Positions 26,071 to 34,520 of a DNA stretch of 64,000 nucleotides are shown here, in pieces (positions within the stretch are counted from its first letter, which is position 1; the number at the start of each line of letters is the position of its first letter). The notes under the pieces were generated by a model. The model was not told the origin of the DNA. It searched no databases and worked only from the letters and a program-made list of their open reading frames with translations. Made by a program: the position numbers and the translations under genes. Origin of the DNA: an uncultured bacterium (GTDB lineage Bacteria > Cyanobacteriota > Vampirovibrionia > Gastranaerophilales > Gastranaerophilaceae); the NCBI GenBank assembly GCA_949290355.1, contig CASERN010000011.1:310001-374000 (forward strand), read 5' to 3'.

Positions 26071-27402
26071 ATGAAAATATCAGTTATTTCAAATAATAAT
26101 ATATATACTTTTTCGGGACAAAATAATAATAATATTAAAAGACAAGAGGATTTGTTTACTCCTTTCCATGTGCTTGTTGGAGCAGCTTTTGGAGCTGTAT
26201 GCATTAGTAAGTTATTACCTGCAAAAAAAAATTTGTCCAACTATGTCAAATCTATAGCTCATGAGATGTCTAAATGTAATTCAATTAATATAAATCCATA
26301 TTCACTTTCTTGTTTGATTTCTAAAAGTGAGTTTTTACGAACTGTTTCTAAGTTTTCACCAAAAAACTATTTACATGATGTACAGAATATTAAAAATTTT
26401 GGATTTAACGCAGATTTGTTTTTAAAAACAGATGTTTCAAATAGTATAAGTATAAAAAATTTTTTGGAACAAATATCACAATATTCAAAAAATTTGTATA
26501 AAAGGACTGGTAACAATTTTCTATTTTCTATTGTAAATAAAGATTCTGTCTCTTCAATAAAAGAAGCTTTAATGATTGTATCTAAAAATCCAAATAAATT
26601 TAAGCATACAAGGTTTATTCCTGCTGTAGAATTAAGTTTTGTACATCCATCAATTGAAGATGGAAAATGTATTAATTCAAGCATTACAGCTTATGGGATT
26701 AATCCGTATAAGCTTGATAAATATTTTGAAAAACTTCAGGGAAAAAGGAGTTTGGCTCTTGAAAAAATGTTGAATGATGTTAATCAAAAATTTTCATTTA
26801 TAAAACTTAACAAAACTGAATTCCTCCGTTATTATAACGAAAATCGAACTTTTTTATCTACGGACTTATATTCATTGTTTGATAGTTATGCTAATGCTAA
26901 ATTAGCTTTATTTACCCAAGCAAAAAGGCTTAAGGAGGATTTTTCAAGTTATTATGAAAAGATAATGATTTCTGATGAATATAAAAATAAGAATATTAGG
27001 TACTTGAAAAATAAAAATGTTTTAGATAAAGATATAGATGAAACATTAGTTATTTCAGATGTCAGGAAGAAATATGAACCGCATTTGGTAAATAATAAAA
27101 TTGTTTCAAATTCAGAAAGCTCTTTTGAGGATATAATTGAATTATTAAAAGATGACAATGATGTAGTTTGTGCAATAACAAATCCATATACAAAATCTCA
27201 ATCATTGTTATTCCTCAAAGATATTTTAAAAATATCTGAAGAAAAAACTAATAGTTTAATTCAACTTTCTCAAAAATATATAGCAAATTCTGATAAATTT
27301 GATACAAACAGGGTTAATGAAACAGACAATATATTAAGGTCGTTAATAAATATTGGTGGTACAAATAGAATATTTACTAATTATATCGAGGTAACCAAAT
27401 GA
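26071..27402 (+). CDS. Unknown protein with Asn-rich N-terminal tag (443 aa)
   Basis: I do not recognise the 443-aa product. Its first 20 residues carry the recurrent tag (MKISVISNNNIYTFSGQ, core Phe14). A hydrophobic, Gly-rich stretch around residues 34-50 (HVLVGAAFGAVCISKLLP) could span a membrane. The rest is helical and Lys/Asn-rich. It resembles nothing I can name. The ribosome binding site is AAGGGAG and its stop overlaps the start of the next gene by 4 bases (ATGA), so the two form an operon of paired unknowns. Confidence 0.72.
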   Translation: MKISVISNNNIYTFSGQNNNNIKRQEDLFTPFHVLVGAAFGAVCISKLLPAKKNLSNYVKSIAHEMSKCNSININPYSLSCLISKSEFLRTVSKFSPKNYLHDVQNIKNFGFNADLFLKTDVSNSISIKNFLEQISQYSKNLYKRTGNNFLFSIVNKDSVSSIKEALMIVSKNPNKFKHTRFIPAVELSFVHPSIEDGKCINSSITAYGINPYKLDKYFEKLQGKRSLALEKMLNDVNQKFSFIKLNKTEFLRYYNENRTFLSTDLYSLFDSYANAKLALFTQAKRLKEDFSSYYEKIMISDEYKNKNIRYLKNKNVLDKDIDETLVISDVRKKYEPHLVNNKIVSNSESSFEDIIELLKDDNDVVCAITNPYTKSQSLLFLKDILKISEEKTNSLIQLSQKYIANSDKFDTNRVNETDNILRSLINIGGTNRIFTNYIEVTK

Positions 27403-28538
27403 AAGTAGCAGGAGTTAGTTTTAATAGTCCAAACAGAAATGTTAGTTTTAATGCGCATGCATGCAGAATGCCTATGTATAAGGAGTTGTACAATACATCT
27501 ATAATGGGTGTTGAGTATAATTACTTAAGTAGATCAAGACATTACGAGTGCTTAGATGATGATAAATTTCCTTATAATAAAGTGGTTAGAGCTTTTAATT
27601 ACTCGTTTGTAGATAGAATTCCTCAAAATCTGAAACAACCTTTTATAGATTTGTATGAAAGAATTACAGGTTTTCCTCGATTAACTCCTATTAACAATAA
27701 AATAAAAAATGAATTTGTTCGAATTGTTCAATCTTATAATAATAGGATCGAGAATATTGTTGCAGCAGGATATGATCCGGTATGCCCTCTTGGATTGAGA
27801 AATGAATTACCAGGAGGACCTTTGGATAGAGCATTTGTTGTTATAAAAAGTCCAAAAGGTATTGACGCTAAAACAGAGGCAGAAAATTTAGTACAAATGA
27901 AAGCTGAATTATGGGAAGATACAGACCAGAGGATTTTAAGTTACAATCACAAATATAAATTCCCTGAAGTATTTACGGAAAATCAGTTGTATAAAAATTT
28001 AGATATTCTTGATGATTTGACAAAAAAATCTGATTTGAATAAACAAATTGTATATTATCGTGCTAAAAGGGATTATGAAACCAATCCTATTTTGGCCGGA
28101 GAATTTAATGTAAAACTAGCTAAATTCAATGATGAAAGTCAAATTTCAAAAGAGGATGCTAAGAATTTTGCCTATTTTATAGAATCAGTAAGAGATGGTA
28201 AAGTCGTTTTCCCATTTTCTGATTATAATCCCGGATTAAAAGCTATAAGGGAAAGAATTAAAGCTTCTCCTTTTGCTCAAATGTCAAATGTTACTCAAAT
28301 GACTGCATTTTCTAATTTATATAAAGAAAATTTATTCCATTTTGGACCTAGATATGATAGTAGAGTAGATTTACAAAGTGATTATTGTAATTGGGATCTT
28401 GAAGAAAAGTTCGATTTTCTTAAGGATTTAATGAAATATGTAAGCGATGAACAGAGTTCTAAATACCAACAATATTTTAAACCTGATGATGATCGTGGAG
28501 AATTATACGCTGAATTAAACAGGCAGCTTTTGAAATAA
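27399..28538 (+). CDS. Unknown protein with N-terminal tag (379 aa)
   Basis: The 379-aa product starts MKVAGVSFNSPNRNVSFNAH, with the tag core at Phe17. No signal peptide, membrane helix or enzyme motif is visible. The middle (PVCPLGLRNELPGGPLDRAF) is the most structured-looking part and may be worth a fold search. It overlaps the previous gene by 4 bases (ribosome binding site GAGG inside it) and converges on the ArsP_2 permease with a 24-base overlap. Confidence 0.72.
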   Translation: MKVAGVSFNSPNRNVSFNAHACRMPMYKELYNTSIMGVEYNYLSRSRHYECLDDDKFPYNKVVRAFNYSFVDRIPQNLKQPFIDLYERITGFPRLTPINNKIKNEFVRIVQSYNNRIENIVAAGYDPVCPLGLRNELPGGPLDRAFVVIKSPKGIDAKTEAENLVQMKAELWEDTDQRILSYNHKYKFPEVFTENQLYKNLDILDDLTKKSDLNKQIVYYRAKRDYETNPILAGEFNVKLAKFNDESQISKEDAKNFAYFIESVRDGKVVFPFSDYNPGLKAIRERIKASPFAQMSNVTQMTAFSNLYKENLFHFGPRYDSRVDLQSDYCNWDLEEKFDFLKDLMKYVSDEQSSKYQQYFKPDDDRGELYAELNRQLLK

Positions 28539-29480
28539 TTGAATAAACATTCCAGTAGCAATGCTTATAGTAATAAGTATTGCTACAATTTTTAAAGAAT
28601 CTTTAATATTCTCATTGTGTCTGAATAATATAAGTATTCCAAGTCCTGCATTTGATAACAATCCTGAGATTGCAGCTCCGAAACTTATTGATCCTTTTAT
28701 TAAAAGCATTGTAATTGCTATAGAAACTGCGCAGTTAGGTATCAATCCTACAAATGCAGTCATTACAGGCTCTAAGAATTTTACTTTACCCAGAATAATA
28801 TGTAATATTGAATGCTGTGAATAAACGAATATTAAGAAATTTAGAATTATAGTTATAAACAAAATGAATATAAAAATGTTAAAGGTATGTTTTACAGGAT
28901 GGTATATCAATTCTCTTTTTCTTCTATTTGAAACACTGTGCTTGCAGCATCCTTCATGTTCATTTTCAATATTCTCTTTTTCCTCTACAATAGGAATATA
29001 TTTGTTATCTTTAAGAATATAGTCAATTAAATATCCTGCACATATGCCGATTATTAGTTTTACTCCAATTATAGGCAGAATATAATATGTTTTTGTAGGT
29101 TCTGCAAGTAAAATAGGGATAGCTTCATCAGAAGTTGCAAGGTATATAGCTATTAATGTACCTTTTGTAATAAATTTTCTTATATATAGTGTGCTTGCAA
29201 TCACAGAAAAACCGCATTGAGGTATAATAGATGCCAGACTCCCAATTAGGACCGCAGTTTTTTCAGATTTTTTCAAAAAATCATTGATTTTTTCAGCATA
29301 AAAATATTCAATTAATTCAATTATGAAAAATACTAAAAAAAGTAACGGTAATATATGAAAACTGTCAATGATAGCATCTGCAAGCCAATCAGGCATGTTA
29401 AAATTGCTTATAAAATTATCAAAACCTGAAAATATATTTTCATTTAAAGAATTTAATTTGTTTAAAAAATTTATCAACAT
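28515..29480 (-). CDS. ArsP_2-type putative metal exporter (Mn/As family permease)
   Basis: This 321-aa inner-membrane protein is an internal duplication: each half carries the same Pro-x-Cys pore motif (SIIPQCGFSVIAST and GLIPNCAVSIAIT) among about eight helices. That is the pattern of the ArsP_2 / putative manganese transporter family. A central loop holds EGCCKHS, a possible metal ligand. It is 26 bases from a TolC-family gene with a His-rich tail, which hints at joint metal efflux. The frame opens at a TTG (29498), but ATG 29480 is the likely start, with TATTAT 9 bases upstream. Confidence 0.8.
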   Translation of the reverse strand: MLINFLNKLNSLNENIFSGFDNFISNFNMPDWLADAIIDSFHILPLLFLVFFIIELIEYFYAEKINDFLKKSEKTAVLIGSLASIIPQCGFSVIASTLYIRKFITKGTLIAIYLATSDEAIPILLAEPTKTYYILPIIGVKLIIGICAGYLIDYILKDNKYIPIVEEKENIENEHEGCCKHSVSNRRKRELIYHPVKHTFNIFIFILFITIILNFLIFVYSQHSILHIILGKVKFLEPVMTAFVGLIPNCAVSIAITMLLIKGSISFGAAISGLLSNAGLGILILFRHNENIKDSLKIVAILITISIATGMFIQLFQKLPV

Positions 29481-29506
29481 ATTTTTATAATAATACAAAC
29501 AAGTTT

Positions 29507-31003
29507 TTATAAGTCTTGTTTACCCTTTCCTTTTTTGTTTTTATGAGTTTCATTTTCATCACAACCAAGAACTTTGTTTAAGTGGTCAACAAGTTCTGCG
29601 AAGTGATATTGCATAGCATGTTCAGATTTATGGTGAATATCTACTATGTGGTAATGCATAGCCATTTCAACTTGAATCAATGCCATATTGTAGTAATATA
29701 GGCTGTCGATATATTCACTTACAGCCATAATATAGTCTTTCCGCGCATTTTGTAGCGCTACATAATCCAATTCATTTGTTTTATATTTGCTTTCCACAAT
29801 TTTTAAATTATTAAGAGCTTGTGTGGCTTCAATTTTTGATGTCGGGATTTGTTTTTCACATTTTTCCACATTATTGAAGGCTCGTTTTACCTCAAAATAT
29901 AGGTCTTTTTTGAATAATAATATTTCGTTATTTGCAATATTTACTTGAGCATCAGCTCCCTTTATACTGTGTCTTAATTCCATAAGATTAACAGTGGAAT
30001 TCAAATTTACTCCGACCTGAAAGCTGTTGTTTGTGGTTTGCGTAGAATTATTGAATCCATATCCTGCATTTGCTGTCAAGTCGGGGAAATATGCTCTTTT
30101 TATGTATAAAAGAGATTGTTCCATTGCTTTTTTTGTAGAAATTAGAACATTCAAATCAGGGCTGTTGTCATATGCTATTTGTACTGCATTTTCTAGTGGA
30201 AATGAAAATTTTTGAGGGATAAATTCTTCTATATTAACTTCATTATTGTTGTATGAAAAGTCGTTATTGTACGAAAATGTTTTTGTACTTTTTATTTTAT
30301 AGTTTGGTTGGTTTTCAAGGTACATGGAATTATTGAGATCAACTTTTGCATTATTATAATTATTTGTAGCTTCGATTAATTTAACTTTTGCTTCACTAAG
30401 ATTCAATTCTGCGGTAGTTAAATCTGGCTTTTTTTTAGCAATTTTAACGAAATTTTCATTTATTTTTACATTATCTTGAGCTATTTGCAAGTATGCTTTA
30501 GCTTTTAAGAGGTTATAGTATTTTGCTTTAACATCAAAAAGAGTAGAACATAAACTATCCATAAATTCGTATTCTGCACCTATTTTATAGAATTCTTCCA
30601 TTTTAATGTAAGCAGTTGTTTTCCCAAAATTCCAAATTAATTTATTGACAGTAACCCCAACTGTCGGAAGTTCTCTATAATGAGAATTATAGTATATGTT
30701 GTCTGAGTTGTTTTCATTATAAAAACCTGCTCCAGCATTAATTACCGGAAAATATTGAGCTTTAGCAATCCCAAGATTACTTTTTGCAATATCTAAGTTG
30801 TATTTTTGTCTTCTTATTTTAGGACTGTTTTTAAAAGCTGTTGCAACGCAGTCTAAAACAGACAATGAAACCCCGTCTGTAATTTCAATAGGGTTAAATA
30901 ATTCATCGTCATCAACTTCTTCTATTGCAAATGTATTTGAAATTCCTGTCAGTAAAACAATTAAAATTAATAATACTTGGCAGACTCTTTTTTTGATGCC
31001 CAT
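29507..31003 (-). CDS. TolC-family outer-membrane efflux protein with His-rich tail
   Basis: This 498-aa protein has a Sec signal (VLLILIVLLTGISNTFA), then two repeated coiled-coil/strand halves typical of the outer-membrane efflux protein family (LDIAKSNLGIAKAQYFPVI and AYFPDLTANAGYGF). The C-terminal 60 residues are unusual and His-rich (MHYHIVDIHHKSEH, MQYHF) with a Lys-rich end. It proves an outer membrane. It heads a pair with the ArsP_2 exporter. A TATAAT box ends 6 bases before the ATG, so the mRNA is probably leaderless. Confidence 0.88.
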   Translation of the reverse strand: MGIKKRVCQVLLILIVLLTGISNTFAIEEVDDDELFNPIEITDGVSLSVLDCVATAFKNSPKIRRQKYNLDIAKSNLGIAKAQYFPVINAGAGFYNENNSDNIYYNSHYRELPTVGVTVNKLIWNFGKTTAYIKMEEFYKIGAEYEFMDSLCSTLFDVKAKYYNLLKAKAYLQIAQDNVKINENFVKIAKKKPDLTTAELNLSEAKVKLIEATNNYNNAKVDLNNSMYLENQPNYKIKSTKTFSYNNDFSYNNNEVNIEEFIPQKFSFPLENAVQIAYDNSPDLNVLISTKKAMEQSLLYIKRAYFPDLTANAGYGFNNSTQTTNNSFQVGVNLNSTVNLMELRHSIKGADAQVNIANNEILLFKKDLYFEVKRAFNNVEKCEKQIPTSKIEATQALNNLKIVESKYKTNELDYVALQNARKDYIMAVSEYIDSLYYYNMALIQVEMAMHYHIVDIHHKSEHAMQYHFAELVDHLNKVLGCDENETHKNKKGKGKQDL

Positions 31004-31009
31004 AATTTA

Positions 31010-31015
31010 ATTATA
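31010..31015 (-). promoter_or_regulatory. -10 box of leaderless tolC-like gene
   Basis: Consensus TATAAT on the minus strand ends 6 bases before the ATG at 31003. No clear -35 hexamer at 17 bases and no ribosome binding site are seen. Confidence 0.6.
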
Positions 31016-31046
31016 CAACATGTGTCAAGTACTTGTTTTTTAACTA

Positions 31047-31072
31047 AAAGACAAGGTTAAAACCTTGTCTTT
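31047..31072 (-). terminator. Terminator of tRNA-Lys
   Basis: AAAGACAAGGTT/AACCTTGTCTTT is a perfect 12-bp stem with a 2-base loop, 15 bases after the tRNA end on the minus strand, followed by a T-rich stretch. Confidence 0.75.
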
Positions 31073-31087
31073 AAAATTTATTTAAAA

Positions 31088-31163
<76 letters not shown>

Positions 31164-31202
31164 AAAGTATTACATGAATTATTATACTGCATGATTTTAA
31201 AT

Positions 31203-31231
31203 TTGCAATAAATTCTTTATTAGAGTATAAT
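31203..31231 (+). promoter_or_regulatory. Promoter of the sugar nucleotidyltransferase gene
   Basis: TTGCAA (31203-31208), a 17-base spacer and consensus TATAAT (31226-31231). The box ends 9 bases before the ATG, leaving a leader of 0-3 bases. Confidence 0.75.
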
Positions 31232-31240
31232 AGCATCATT

Positions 31241-32266
31241 ATGAGTAAGAGTATAAAAGCAATGATTATGTCTGCAGGGGTAGGATCAAGATTGGAACCT
31301 TTGACTTTGTCAGTTCCCAAACCACTTGTGCCAATTGCTAATAAACCTATTATGGACATATTGTTTGAAAAACTTGTCTCTATCGGCGTAACTGATGTTA
31401 TATGTAATACATATTACTTAGCTGATAAAATTATTGATAGATATAAAAATAATGATATAGGAATAAATTTTAATTTTATAAAAGAAGACGCATTGTCTGG
31501 TACTGCCGGTGGAGTGAAAAAATGTCAATATTTTTTTGATAAAGATACCTGTTTTCTTGTTCTGTCTGCAGATGGTTTGTCTGATGTCGATTTACAAAAG
31601 GCTATAAATTATCATAAAAATACAGATGCTATTGCAACAATAGGAATAAAAAAGATTGCAATGGAAGATGTCCCTCATTTTGGAGTAGTTGTTACTGATT
31701 CAGAAGGATATGTTACTGAATTTCAGGAAAAACCAAAAATTGAAGAGGCAAGAAGTAATTATATAAATACAGGAATTTATATTTTTGATTATAAAATTTT
31801 TGATTATATTCCAGAGAATACTTTTTATGATTTTGCAAAAAATGTTTTTCCAAAATTGGTTGAGAAAAGAATGATAAATACATTTGTAGTTGAAGAATAT
31901 TGGAGTGATATCGGAACAATTGAAAAATATATAGAGTCTAATACAGATGTTTTTTCTAATAAATGTAATGTGGAGCATGCTCCTATAGTAACTTCAGATT
32001 TTGGGGGATATATTGCGGATCTATCATGTAGTATTTCTGATACTGCAAAATTTATTGGGAAATCAGTTATAGGTGAAAATTCTAAAATTGGTAAAAATGC
32101 AATTATAGAGAATTCTATTATATGGGATAATGTTGTTATAGAAGATGGTGTACATATAAGTAATTGCGTAATAGCATCAAATTGTGTGATAAAAATGAAT
32201 TTAGTTTCTCAGATAGTTGGTGCAAATGAATTAATAACTGACAAATCATTTAAAGTTAGGGCTTGA
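31241..32266 (+). CDS. Sugar-1-phosphate nucleotidyltransferase with left-handed beta-helix tail
   Basis: The 341-aa enzyme has the NTP-binding signature MSAGVGSRLEPLTLSVPKPLVP in two contiguous parts, catalytic Asp and substrate motifs (GTAGGVKK, SADGLSD, EFQEKPK, YINTGIYIF) and a C-terminal hexapeptide-repeat region (GENSKIGKNAIIENSIIWDN). This is the plan of mannose-1-phosphate guanylyltransferase and related GDP/dTDP-sugar synthases. The exact sugar is uncertain. It likely feeds surface polysaccharide or glycan synthesis, along with galE and the GT2 gene in the window. Confidence 0.85.
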   Translation: MSKSIKAMIMSAGVGSRLEPLTLSVPKPLVPIANKPIMDILFEKLVSIGVTDVICNTYYLADKIIDRYKNNDIGINFNFIKEDALSGTAGGVKKCQYFFDKDTCFLVLSADGLSDVDLQKAINYHKNTDAIATIGIKKIAMEDVPHFGVVVTDSEGYVTEFQEKPKIEEARSNYINTGIYIFDYKIFDYIPENTFYDFAKNVFPKLVEKRMINTFVVEEYWSDIGTIEKYIESNTDVFSNKCNVEHAPIVTSDFGGYIADLSCSISDTAKFIGKSVIGENSKIGKNAIIENSIIWDNVVIEDGVHISNCVIASNCVIKMNLVSQIVGANELITDKSFKVRA

Positions 32267-32319
32267 TTTTTTATGTTTTTAATGATAAATTTAACATAGT
32301 CTGAAAATTGAATATATTT

Positions 32320-32390
<71 letters not shown>

Positions 32391-32391
<1 letters not shown>

Positions 32392-32428
32392 AATAAAAAG
32401 ACCCTTATAAATAAGGGTCTTTTTATTT
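32391..32428. terminator. Terminator of tRNA-Met
   Basis: A long perfect stem of 17 bp (32391-32407 with 32412-32428) contains GACCCTTA/TAAGGGTC and ends in T-rich sequence. It could work in both directions. Confidence 0.8.
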
Positions 32429-32571
32429 GGTGCAATATTTGTGTTTATTGTAATTTAACAGATATTTTATTAGAGTGAATAAAAATATTATTCGGTATTT
32501 GAGGCTTTGTGTTTGGATTTCGATAGTTAAATAATTTGTTAGTTGTGAAATAAAATTTATTTTTAATTATT

Positions 32572-33183
32572 TTGAATGATTATCTATCAAAAAAAATTTT
32601 TAGTGTATTTAATAACAATATAATGCCAAATTCAATAAGTTTTGGGGCAAGACTTGTAAAATCAACACAAGTACAAAAATTAAGCCCTAAAAATAAATCC
32701 TATATTCCCAAAAATGTAGCTGTGGTTGAAATAGATCCTTATAATTCAAGTGATATTTCAGCACTTTCTGATGCAGCGAGAAGCTGGGTTTATGAAAAAT
32801 ATGCTTCAAATATTGTATATACTGCAAATAGTCTTTTCAGTAAGGATTTAGATGAAAAATATCATAAAGTTTTAGCAGTAACAGAACTGCTCGAAAATCT
32901 AAAATTTTTGGATAGCAAAAAAATACTTGGGATGGCTGATATAAAAATTAAAGATCCAAAATCTATTGAACTAAATTATATACAAGTTGATCCTGAGATT
33001 TCATATTACATTGGGAACCAATCTTCATATAAAAAAATAGGAACTAAAATTTTAGATGTTTTGAAATCTATGTATGACAGAATAGAATTAACTGTAGCGA
33101 AAGGTAGTGTAAAAAATTTTTATTTGAAAAATGGTTTTAAATGTTTAGATAAAGGTAAATATGTTTGGCAAAAAATATTATAA
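32572..33183 (+). CDS. GNAT-like protein with N-terminal SFGA tag
   Basis: This protein is up to 203 aa. The C-terminal half looks like a GNAT acetyltransferase: IGTKILDVLKSMYDRIELTV is the acetyl-CoA loop and helix, and GSVKNFYLKNGFKCLDKG is motif B. The N-terminus carries the recurrent tag MPNSISFGARLVK. The frame opens with TTG at 32572 (tag Phe at 24), but ATG 32623 (tag Phe at 7) would give a start like its relatives. Neither has a clear ribosome binding site. Substrate unknown. Confidence 0.65.
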   Translation: MNDYLSKKIFSVFNNNIMPNSISFGARLVKSTQVQKLSPKNKSYIPKNVAVVEIDPYNSSDISALSDAARSWVYEKYASNIVYTANSLFSKDLDEKYHKVLAVTELLENLKFLDSKKILGMADIKIKDPKSIELNYIQVDPEISYYIGNQSSYKKIGTKILDVLKSMYDRIELTVAKGSVKNFYLKNGFKCLDKGKYVWQKIL

Positions 33184-33290
33184 GAGTTTTTATTAATCTT
33201 GATTATAATTTATGATATTATAATCCTAAATAGTTCTATAATATGGCAAAAATGTTTCTTTAGATTTTTTACTCAAAAAATGGAGAATTT

Positions 33291-33608
33291 ATGAAAATAC
33301 AGAATAACACTACAAATAGAAATAATATACACTTTGAAAAGTTTTACAAGGTAAAAGTCCCAAATACACAACTTGCGAAATTAAAAGATGTCCATACGAA
33401 AACTGATAAGGATATTCTTATATTGAGTAGTAAAAAAAAGAAAAAAGGGAAGTCGGTTTTGTATTTTTTGACAGGTAAAGATTATGATACTTTTCTTAAT
33501 TTAATGAGAAAAATTCATTTTTATATGTTAAGAACGAATCTGGAAGATTATATGCCTAATAAACCGCAAAAAGTGTCATTGGATAAAGCTATGAAATTAT
33601 TTGATTGA
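33291..33608 (+). CDS. Small unknown protein with N-terminal tag (105 aa)
   Basis: I do not recognise this 105-aa basic protein. It starts MKIQNNTTNRNNIHFEKFYK, the Asn-rich tag with core Phe15, then a short alpha/beta-looking region (DILILSSKKKKKGKSVLYFL). The ribosome binding site GGAG lies 6 bases before the ATG. It is single and convergent with the next gene. Confidence 0.65.
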   Translation: MKIQNNTTNRNNIHFEKFYKVKVPNTQLAKLKDVHTKTDKDILILSSKKKKKGKSVLYFLTGKDYDTFLNLMRKIHFYMLRTNLEDYMPNKPQKVSLDKAMKLFD

Positions 33609-33626
33609 TAAATATAAAATACTTAA

Positions 33627-34409
33627 TTATTGCCAGAATAACCAACCGATAGCTAAACCTGCAGCTGCGGCAATACCACCGCCTTTTAGTGCTTTATTCC
33701 ATTTGAATGATTTGTATGCCTTTTTTAATACTTCAGGAGTATCTTTTTTGAATCTTTTAGCTGTGCTATCCCAATTTTTTTCTATTTTTTGAATGTTTTC
33801 AGATTTGATATTTTTAATTTGTTCTTTTTTTGTGTTAATTCGTTCTTGGAAAACATTAAGTATATTTTCTTTTGACCCATATCTTGAAGCTAATTTCTTT
33901 GCCATTACTGTGATTTCTTCTTTTGAACCTTTAAGGCCGAATGCTTTTGAGTTTTCAACAAATAATTTTTCTAAGTCTTTTAATTTTGTATCTTTTGGTA
34001 ATGCTTCAATTTTTGTTTTAATCCAATCTAATCTTTTTAATAGATTAAAATTATAGTCTAATGAATATTTTGAATCGATTGCTTTTTCAGGTAGTTGTGT
34101 AAGCTTTGTTTTATTACTTGTTACTTCTTTTATAAATTTTAAATTTTCTTTATCAAAACTTCTGATAAAATCATCACTTACTTTTCCATTTTTGATAGGA
34201 TTTGTGCCCAAAAAGAATATGCTTGTTCCAACGCTAGTTCCAGCTAAAGTGCCTAAAGTTAATCCGGCATTTAATCTGTATCCCGGTTTTGGAATATCAT
34301 TTATTTCTTGTTCTGAGTTATTTGAATAATATTTTTGTCCAATTTGTTGTGGAAAATATTGTTGTGCTAAAAAATCATTACCATATGAATTTGAAATTTC
34401 CCCTGACAT
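33627..34409 (-). CDS. Unknown protein with two Gly-rich hydrophobic segments (260 aa)
   Basis: I do not recognise it. A polar, Gln/Asn-rich head is followed by a Gly-rich hydrophobic stretch (about residues 48-67, LTLGTLAGTSVGTSIFFLG), a helical, Lys-rich middle with coiled-coil character (about 80-235), and a C-terminal Gly/Ala-rich segment (GGGIAAAAGLAIGWLFW). The layout suggests a membrane-associated protein with glycine-zipper helices. The sequence just upstream of the ATG contains tandem hexamer-like repeats of GGTTAA type. Confidence 0.6.
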   Translation of the reverse strand: MSGEISNSYGNDFLAQQYFPQQIGQKYYSNNSEQEINDIPKPGYRLNAGLTLGTLAGTSVGTSIFFLGTNPIKNGKVSDDFIRSFDKENLKFIKEVTSNKTKLTQLPEKAIDSKYSLDYNFNLLKRLDWIKTKIEALPKDTKLKDLEKLFVENSKAFGLKGSKEEITVMAKKLASRYGSKENILNVFQERINTKKEQIKNIKSENIQKIEKNWDSTAKRFKKDTPEVLKKAYKSFKWNKALKGGGIAAAAGLAIGWLFWQ

Positions 34410-34520
34410 AACCTTTACCCTTAACCTTAACCTTTAATAACAATTAATTTAATCTTGTATATATAAACAATTTTTGTCAGGGGAAATTGCTAAATTAAAA
34501 AATTAAGACTTAATATTTCG

